The translations under genes and the position numbers were made by a program. A DNA stretch of 13,410 nt from Zancudomyces culisetae (Eukaryota > Kickxellomycota > Harpellomycetes > Harpellales > Legeriomycetaceae), in the NCBI GenBank assembly GCA_001969505.1, contig LSSK01001407.1:1-13410 (forward strand), given 5' to 3'. The notes under the pieces were generated by a model that worked only from the letters and a program-made list of their open reading frames with translations, was not told the origin of the DNA and made no database searches. Numbering within the stretch: position 1 is the stretch's first letter; every line of letters starts with the position of its first letter. Positions 1 through 6,059 of the stretch are shown here, piece after piece.

Positions 1-456
1 TAGAACACTACAATGTTACAATTTGGTATTTAAACCAATATTTATATACAGTTCAAATCAAGTTTATAAAAGTGATCCTACCGTATTCAAGAAAATACAA
101 AAATATATCCAAAAGCTAGTACCATTCTAAACGTTTATATATAAATATGGTTATCATTATGTTGATTTGTGTATTTTTATCACAAGCCTTTTGAAACTCA
201 GAACCTATTAGCCAAATGATAATAACTACGCGTATTTTTATTTCTATTGGTTTTGTCCCTTTATTTTTACCATTTCCATTCACTTTCACTTTTACTTTTC
301 CTTTTCCTTTTACTTTTCCTCCACCTTTTCATTCAATAATTTCTAACACTAAACTATAAGAGTTACTATAACAAATTTAAACGGTAACAGACTGGATAGA
401 CCAAAATATACACAGTAAATTATATTTTAAATAGAATATTTTAAAAAAAACCTCAA
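1..456. other. Upstream region of the PDHK-like gene with a G-free pyrimidine tract
   Basis: No gene is visible here. Positions 256-359 contain no G on the + strand and are dominated by CTTTT/CCTTTT runs. Such tracts are common in fungal promoters and 5' leaders, but no specific element can be named from sequence alone. An ACGCGT hexamer lies at 228-233; it matches the MluI cell-cycle-box core of yeasts, although one occurrence may be chance. The DNA just before the gene is A-rich, and an in-frame TAA at 442-444 limits how far upstream the following reading frame could start. Confidence 0.5.
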
Positions 457-1794
457 ATGATAAAATCCCACAAATCAATAGCCACCAAACTCTGTCGCAC
501 TATAAAACCAGTGGTTGGTGCCAGGAACTTTATAACAATATCAATAGAAAACCTTCCAAAAAAGTTTTATACAAACAATATTCTCGAAGAATACACAAGA
601 AAACAAATCAAAAAAGTAACAGTACGACAATTGGTACATTATGGTAGGAGTATTACCGAGGCGAAATTACTCGCATCTGCTAACTACGTCCGAACCGAGC
701 TTCCTGTACGGCTGGCTCATAGAATAAAGGATTTTCAGTTTATGCCGTTCATATGTGGTAACAACTCACATTTAATTCAAGTATATAATCTATACTGGAA
801 AGCCTTTGACGACTTTAGAAAAGCACCAGAAATCAAGACCGTTGAAGATGTAGTTTCGTATTGCAAGTTTGTACAAGAAAGTGTTAATGAGCATTACAAA
901 GTTATTCCGCATTTGGTTGTAGGAATTGCAGAATGTGTAGGGCTTGTAGAACCAGCACTTATAGAAAGGTTTGCAAGTTCAATGTTGATGACTAGAATAT
1001 CAAGAAGAACTCTTGCAGAGCAGCAAGTAGCACTTACAAATAAGTTTATTGAACTTGGAGGAGGAGCAACAAACAAAAATAACAATATCGCTAACAATAC
1101 AGGGAATGATGGTGATAAAGAACAAACTCGTATAGGAATAGTCGATACTAGCTGTAACATATCCAATTTGATCCAAAACTGTGCAGTCAAAGTTCAACGT
1201 TCGTTTGAGAAGGCATACAATATGCAACAAGAGTTTGCACCTCGTGTAATCATTGAGGGTTCTGTAGATACAACAATAATGTGTATTCCTGAATATGTAG
1301 ATTATATTATGTATGCAATAATTAAAAATGCAATGGGAGTAACTATAAAAAAAGGATTGAAAAATAATACACAATCCAACTCACAATCCAACTTACAATC
1401 CAACTCACAGTTCAATTTCGATCCTATTATCGTTACAGTATGCTCAACAAAAACTGATATTACAATCCGAATCTCAGATAGTGGAGGAGGAATGGAAAAC
1501 GATATGTTAAGCCAGGTATGGTTGTTTGGATCTCCTTTAAAGGTCAATCTGCTATCAAATTTTGAATCTGTAAAAACAAAACAAGCAAAGGTCGATGAAG
1601 AAGTCAATATATCTCCTCTAACGTCATTTGGGTTTGGACTCCCCATGTCCAGAACATTTGCCAAGTATTGGGGTGGTGATATAACTATCCATTCGCTTCC
1701 TGGATATGGTGTTGATGTATATGTAACTCTACCAAAGTTAGGAAATGTTGCTGAGCATTTGACTGATGAAGATTCTGAAGAAGGGTTTGAGTGA
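457..1794 (+). CDS. Mitochondrial PDHK/BCKDK-family protein kinase with degenerate catalytic residues
   Basis: Single exon, 445 residues, close to the usual 400-450 for pyruvate or branched-chain keto-acid dehydrogenase kinases. Family members sit in the mitochondrial matrix and phosphorylate a serine of the E1-alpha subunit, switching the complex off. The first 30 residues are basic with no acidic residue, as in a targeting presequence. The N-terminal helical domain shows LPVRLAHRI (about 84-92), VYNLYWKAF and RISRRTLAEQ. The GHKL ATP-binding domain follows: N-box KNAM (Asn291), G1 box SDSGGGM, G2 box FGFGLPMSR, then GYGVDVYVTLP near the C-terminus. Oddities: the N-box Glu of the family is Ala287, the Arg after KNAM is Gly294, and a usually conserved His in the EQH segment is Gln190, while His146 is kept. 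An Asn/Ser/Gln repeat separates the N- and G1-boxes. ATG 457 is the first Met after the in-frame TAA at 442-444. I cannot tell PDH from BCKDH specificity. Membership in the family is secure; catalytic activity is doubtful. Confidence 0.93.
   Translation: MIKSHKSIATKLCRTIKPVVGARNFITISIENLPKKFYTNNILEEYTRKQIKKVTVRQLVHYGRSITEAKLLASANYVRTELPVRLAHRIKDFQFMPFICGNNSHLIQVYNLYWKAFDDFRKAPEIKTVEDVVSYCKFVQESVNEHYKVIPHLVVGIAECVGLVEPALIERFASSMLMTRISRRTLAEQQVALTNKFIELGGGATNKNNNIANNTGNDGDKEQTRIGIVDTSCNISNLIQNCAVKVQRSFEKAYNMQQEFAPRVIIEGSVDTTIMCIPEYVDYIMYAIIKNAMGVTIKKGLKNNTQSNSQSNLQSNSQFNFDPIIVTVCSTKTDITIRISDSGGGMENDMLSQVWLFGSPLKVNLLSNFESVKTKQAKVDEEVNISPLTSFGFGLPMSRTFAKYWGGDITIHSLPGYGVDVYVTLPKLGNVAEHLTDEDSEEGFE
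1369..1416 (+). repeat. 12-bp tandem repeat inside the kinase gene
   Basis: Four 12-bp units, with TCACAATCCAAC as the typical form and the last copy diverged, encode a repeating Ser-Gln-Ser-Asn pattern. It falls between the N-box and the G1 box of the kinase, in a stretch that is usually short in the family. The unit length is a multiple of three, so copy-number change would keep the frame. This is probably a surface loop. Confidence 0.9.
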
Positions 1795-1800
1795 TATTAA

Positions 1801-1854
1801 GTGTATGGGTGTATGGGTGTATGGGTGTATGGGTGTATGGGTGTATGGGTGTAT
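1801..1854. repeat. 8-bp tandem array GTGTATGG (6.75 copies)
   Basis: Perfect copies of GTGTATGG start 6 bp after the kinase stop codon and run for 54 bp. The complementary strand reads ACACCCATACACCC, which matches the core of the budding-yeast Rap1 site (ACACCCATACA) and resembles some yeast telomere repeats. The array lies between convergent genes, so it would be transcribed in the 3' UTRs of both if they extend this far. Whether any protein binds it here is unknown. Confidence 0.95.
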
Positions 1855-1856
1855 AG

Positions 1857-1880
1857 CTCCATAGTTCCATAGCCCCATAT
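1857..1880. repeat. Second 8-bp periodic array, NYCCATAG
   Basis: Three imperfect 8-bp units (CTCCATAG, TTCCATAG, CCCCATAT) follow the GTGTATGG array directly. They share its period but carry CCAT where the first array carries ATGG, so the two blocks are partly complementary and could pair as an imperfect hairpin. Nothing else recognisable lies in the rest of this convergent spacer, 1881-1974. Confidence 0.6.
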
Positions 1881-1974
1881 AATCATGTGGATATCATTCG
1901 TTTGCACAACTTTAGCGTGCTATTATAAAATACATTGTAACAAATCTCCAAATCTCCAAATCTCTAAATCACTC

Positions 1975-3250
1975 TTATTTTTTGATGTACAATACATATA
2001 AATATACTTCGCTTGATGCTACAACTATTGATGAAAGCATCGATAGTAACACTCTCTATTTCGTGAATACAACATATATTAGTCATATACTAACAATAAG
2101 ATCAGCCCAATCTCCTAGTATTTAAATTTGATAATCTGTAATAAATAAATAAATTTGGGTATTTTTATTCGCTTACATATCCTATAGTTTCCATCGCAGT
2201 TCTTGAAATCACAAACACTGCTATCCCAACTCCAATTGCACTTAAAAGTATATTTATTACTGCCGTTATACTTTGTGAAATATACTCATCATCCTCGTTC
2301 GTTGTATAACCAATACTATCGGTGGCTCTAAATATACTACCAGTGTTATGGACCAGAGTATCATTGGCTGATGATCTATTGTTTTCAACACTGATACCTG
2401 CTACTTTTTTAGGCCAATGCTCCATCATTTGCCTTCTCGCTTTGCTTGGCCGCTGTTTCTCACTACTCAGATTACTGGTCATACAAAAGTATTCATACTG
2501 CTTCAATTGTATTTCCGTTTCTTTTCGTAGCTTTTTCACTTGTTCTCTTTCTGAAACTGAAGTATGTGGTTTTCTGAACTCAGGAATATATATCTCTGAT
2601 CCTGATAGGTATGTATGCAGCCATTTTCGTTCTATTTTTACATAGATTGGTTTGTTATTTCTGCTATGGTTCTATTTGCATCTCATACTTTTCATAATTT
2701 TTTCATCAGCCTTTTATTCGCTGATGTTATTTTCCATCTTTTTCTTTTGTTTTTATCCTCAGCTTTGTTCTTCACCTTCAATACTCATATATCTTTACTT
2801 TCTTTACTTTCTTTACTTTCTTTACTTTTTCCACTTTCTCACTTTCTTACCTTTATTACTACGCGTACTTTTATTATACTTGACTATTTCTAGTATCAAA
2901 TCCAGAGAAAATGCTATATCCACCAACCCCGTTCCTAATTGTGCTGTCTGTTGAATATCTTTGAGTTCCTTGATATTACTCACGACCATTGTCCTCTCTT
3001 TATACATTTCGTCGTTTCGTGCGTCTTTTTTTCTGTCCTTTTCTTTTTCCTTGTATCTTTCCTTTTGATTTGCTCTTTCGTTTACCCCTTCGTTTACCTC
3101 TTCGTTTACCTCTTCATTTTGTTCTTTTACCTTTTCATTTGCATTTTCAATCACACATTGTATACCTTCTACACAGTTTGTGTTTGTACTGACTACTTCC
3201 AGGCAATCCAGTAAATTGTCTTTGGTTAATCGAAAATAAAACAGTGTCAT
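1975..3250 (-). CDS. VMA12: V-ATPase assembly factor Vma12/TMEM199-like, three exons
   Basis: Exons on the minus strand: 3250-2851, 2631-2177 and 2055-1975; the joined frame is 936 nt, 311 residues. In yeast the family acts in the ER membrane with Vma22 and Vma21 to assemble the V0 sector of the proton pump. What I see: N-terminal FRLTKDNLLDCLE; a charged insert at about residues 35-88 with NEEV-type repeats; WLHTYLSGSEIYIPEF (137-152); a basic/acidic helix with KQYEYFCM; a first membrane helix at about 258-275 (INILLSAIGVGIAVFVI); and, after the second intron, RVLLSMLSSIVVASSEVYL, which fits the family's second helix with its Glu. Both introns have strong donors (GTAAGA, GTAAGC), and the chosen acceptors are the ones that keep frame and restore family-like sequence. 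ATG 3248-3250 is the first Met, though a further 5' exon is not excluded. At 311 residues it is longer than usual because of the insert. It is convergent with the kinase gene. Confidence 0.8.
2056..2176 (-). other. Intron 2 of the Vma12-like gene
   Basis: Phase-0 intron of 121 nt. The donor is GTAAGC (2176-2171). The acceptor is ...ACGAAATAG, with AG at 2057-2056, and a GACTAAT branch-point-like motif lies upstream of it. Reading through the donor instead ends the protein four codons later (V-S-E-stop) and loses the second membrane helix. A closer TTATTACAG acceptor near 2130 gives only a six-codon tail, so it is less likely. Confidence 0.75.
2632..2850 (-). other. Intron 1 of the Vma12-like gene
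   Basis: Phase-1 intron of 219 nt. The donor is GTAAGA (2850-2845) and the acceptor is GTAAAAATAG, with AG at 2633-2632. Joining G to AA makes a Glu codon and continues as ERKWLHTYLSG. Other AG dinucleotides upstream (the CATAGCAG region near 2655) leave the wrong phase. The intron is very T-rich on the + strand. Confidence 0.75.
2793..2828 (-). repeat. 9-bp tandem repeat AAAGTAAAG in intron 1
   Basis: Four perfect 9-bp units (CTTTACTTT on the + strand) lie just downstream of the intron-1 donor. Each unit carries a GTAAAG, a near-consensus 5' splice site, in the direction of transcription. Using any of them instead of the GTAAGA donor would retain part of the intron and meet a stop codon. 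Confidence 0.9.
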
Positions 3251-3383
3251 TTGTCTTTGTAGGTAGTTTTTGCAAATATTGTTATTGGTGTTGTTGATTC
3301 TAGCACTGATCCTATCGCTTTGGTTTCCAATATTTTGTTTAATGCTATAAATTATATTTGAACTGTTTTTGTTTTATTCGATT

Positions 3384-3453
3384 GTTTATAGTTTATAGTT
3401 TATAGTTTATAGTTTATGGCTTATAGTTTATAGCTTATAGTTTATAGTTTATG
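3384..3453. repeat. 7-bp tandem array GTTTATA (10 units)
   Basis: Ten contiguous 7-bp units, six exact GTTTATA and four with single changes (GTTTATG, GCTTATA). It lies about 130 bp upstream of the Vma12-like start codon, inside the likely promoter or 5' UTR of that gene. Confidence 0.95.
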
Positions 3454-4010
3454 GTCAAATCATATTTTGGGAGTTTAAACTTTACAAGATGGATTACAAA
3501 ACATAACAAAATATGGCTGGAGTTTTAGTTACACAACAATCCAAGCATTTTCGTTGATAATCATTTTACCATTTTCCTCATTCTTTTTTTCAGTATAAAA
3601 TTATTGTATAACTTCCAAACTTATTACATAACACATACTTTCTTCATGTTAATAATGTCTCTGACTGAATATGTATTCCAATATTCCAGAGTATATTGTG
3701 CTCATGTTCTAGGATTAATTTCACCAAATTATCATATTGTTGATATTTAATTCTTTCAACATGATTTAATTAACTGTTAAATATATCAAATACAAAACCC
3801 TTATTCAAAATATACTCCAACTACAATAATATATCATTCTTTATCAAAACCATTGTACAAATCAATTCAATGTACAGCATACAAATTGGTTTAATTAGGT
3901 TATGTGGTTTACAGTATTTTGTTTTGGATTGACATCTTGATTACTTTCATTAATGCTATAGTGGGTACATTAATTAATGACCAACTTGGTGATGGTGGTA
4001 CTGGATATAC

Positions 4011-4064
4011 CCTTGAACTAACGCCCAGTGGGTATGGAGTCTTTAGAGGGACGGAGAAAAATTA
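4011..4064 (+). repeat. Dispersed element, copy A
   Basis: This segment of 54 bp aligns without gaps to 8563-8616 at 39 of 54 positions, including 15 identical bases, AACGCCCAGTGGGTA. Of the 15 differences, 14 are transitions. Positions 29-42 of the segment can form a GTCTT/GGGAC hairpin with a TAGA loop, and CCCA-G-TGGG is a further inverted repeat. Weaker similarity to copy B may extend to both sides, where copy A also carries extra tandem units. Possible identities are a SINE-like element or a small structured RNA. I do not recognise it. Confidence 0.6.
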
Positions 4065-4107
4065 TTAGATGGATATTAGATGGATATTAGATGGATATTA
4101 GATGGAC
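4064..4107. repeat. 11-bp tandem array ATTAGATGGAT (4 units)
   Basis: Three perfect and one single-mismatch 11-bp units directly abut copy A of the dispersed element. Copy B has no matching array at the equivalent place, so this looks like a local expansion. Confidence 0.95.
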
Positions 4108-4135
4108 ATTATTTAGGATTGTTTTTTGTAGTTTC

Positions 4136-4175
4136 ATGTGGTATTATGTGGTATTATGTGGTACTATGTGGTATT
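4136..4175. repeat. 10-bp tandem array ATGTGGTATT (4 units)
   Basis: Four 10-bp units, the third with one change (T to C). Downstream of copy B a single TTATGTGG lies at a comparable distance, so the array may be an expansion of one unit of the ancestral element. Confidence 0.95.
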
Positions 4176-6059
4176 TATTACCTTTTACATCTGATCGTTT
4201 AGCTGTACTGTATTACCAGTTATTCTAAAGCACATAAGATATAAACCTAGCACTAAATATTTTTTTATTTGTAGGAGCACCAGCTTTGGAAGTGCATCTG
4301 TATTATATTTTTAAAGTTACTTGTATTGATTCACCCATAGAATCATATATTATCTGTATTATTATGTATAAAACATGGGTACAATCAAACGATTGCACTT
4401 TGATATGGGGTATAATAATGTTCGTGTTTTAGACATTCTGGCATACAAAAACAAGATTTGGCAATTTTATATACAGTGTGGGTGGGGTCTATGGTCTTGA
4501 AATTATGCATGTAGATGGTCAAGAAACATGTATATGTTCCGTACACAATATCAACCCAGCACGAAGCCAAATTGTCAAATATAGCGTTCTCACAAATACT
4601 TGAAACGACAAATAAAATTGTAGTACTTGACGTAATACCAAGAAACTGCTGCGTTTTAATTCTAGCTTTTCTGATATTTTATACCACCGATTTCAATGTA
4701 TCAACAAGCCTATAAGTATTCACTATTTCAGATTACACCTAACTCAAACATTGAGCATTACTTTTCAGTAATACATCGGGCTTCATGTACTATACTTTGA
4801 ATCAAGTTTTCAGCTACTTATTATTGACATTGATAGTGGCAAAGGCAGATTTATGGGTTGTTTTTGGAGGCAAGTAGATGTTTTTGATCTACCCTACTTG
4901 AAGTTTATTTGATACCACTCTGCACGCACCCGTATCAACAGAATTTCACACATATTTTCATAATATTTATGAACCTAAGAGGTTAATAACTCAGTTATAT
5001 CCATACAGTATCTGACTCTAGTGATGGATGATACATTTTGTTTTTTTCTAGTCAGTACAGTTACAAACTTTGTATTTTTCTGCTGCCTTTTTTGCTAGTT
5101 TTTAAATATATTTTTGCACAATCTCTTAACCTACTACCATCATGTAGCATTTTCTAGATTTTTATCCATTCATATACATTACACTCATTCATTTCTCTGA
5201 CTATTCCGATATTGTTTTTTATTTATTTGCTACTTTCTATTTTCCGAATACCACTTTTTTTAATTTCATTGTATTTTTATTTTTTGATATTTTTCGGAAT
5301 TAAGCCAATCCATTTTTTCATAACCCAAAAGTCTCGATTCTCCTGTAGATTTCTTTTTTATTTTACACATTTAATCATTCGACACTTATCACGCTCCTTG
5401 TCCCTTATTTCTATATGCTATAGTTTGTTTAAGCTAGAAGGCCTATGCTTTTTAGGGTTGTATTTTTTTTTTGGTTGCGAAGGTCTTTCTGACTTTTATC
5501 TCCTCTTTGTGGACTTTTCGTTTCCCTCCACAAGAGTATTTTTCCTGATATATACCCAGTATATTTATTTTTCTCGCTCTTGCTCCAATGCAAGGTGTGT
5601 TACGATGACAAACAACGAGAACCAAGATTCACAGGCAGCATCTGCTTTCAGTTATTTTCCGGAATTGCATTTTCGCTTATATTACAATGTATTTTTTTTT
5701 TTGCACTTGCCTTAACTCCCTTAACCCTGAATTTGTTTCATCTCTGGAAATCAAATAGTGCTTGTTTCGTGGTTATTTTTATTTATTTTGGCTCGGGTTT
5801 GTAGTATCTTTAAATTGTTTCAGATTTTTTTGAAATCACACCCAAAAAGCATGCTGAACAGTGTCACAATATTTTTGCCTCATATCTAATTTCATGTTCA
5901 TAAATCGCTTGTAAAGCAGGAGCGTGTTTGAGCGATTGATATAAATATGTTGTGTCTGAACCATTTCTTTTTCTACTTTCTTTAGACATATCCTGTATTT
6001 TGAAAGAAGACATCTAAAAACATTCTCTGAAGCTAATAGTGAAACAACACAAACTTGCA

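Larger units (their letters stand above)
3251..6059. other. 2.8-kb AT-rich spacer between divergent genes
   Basis: This separates the start of the Vma12-like gene (minus) from the start of the acyl-CoA synthetase gene (plus), so it holds both promoters. It contains four short tandem arrays or elements listed separately. A higher-complexity patch at about 4375-4715 is open in several frames and may be a gene remnant. About 5200-5720 is a T-rich stretch whose open frames read as Phe/Leu/Ile-rich protein and look like composition artefacts. I see no tRNA, no rRNA and no convincing intact gene. TATA-like AT runs are too frequent to assign. Confidence 0.6.

Noticed and set aside
894-1664. Minus-strand open frames opposite the kinase gene
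   Set aside because: They overlap clear GHKL-family coding on the plus strand and have no family features.
1801-1854. GTGTATGG array as an actual telomere or chromosome end
   Set aside because: It is only 54 bp and is flanked on both sides by intact genes, so it is internal.
2322-3214. Plus-strand Phe/Leu/Ser-rich open frames over the Vma12-like gene
   Set aside because: They are the reverse of the A/G-rich coding strand and intron, and include translated tandem repeats such as FLYFLYFLYF. The minus-strand reading gives a coherent family match.
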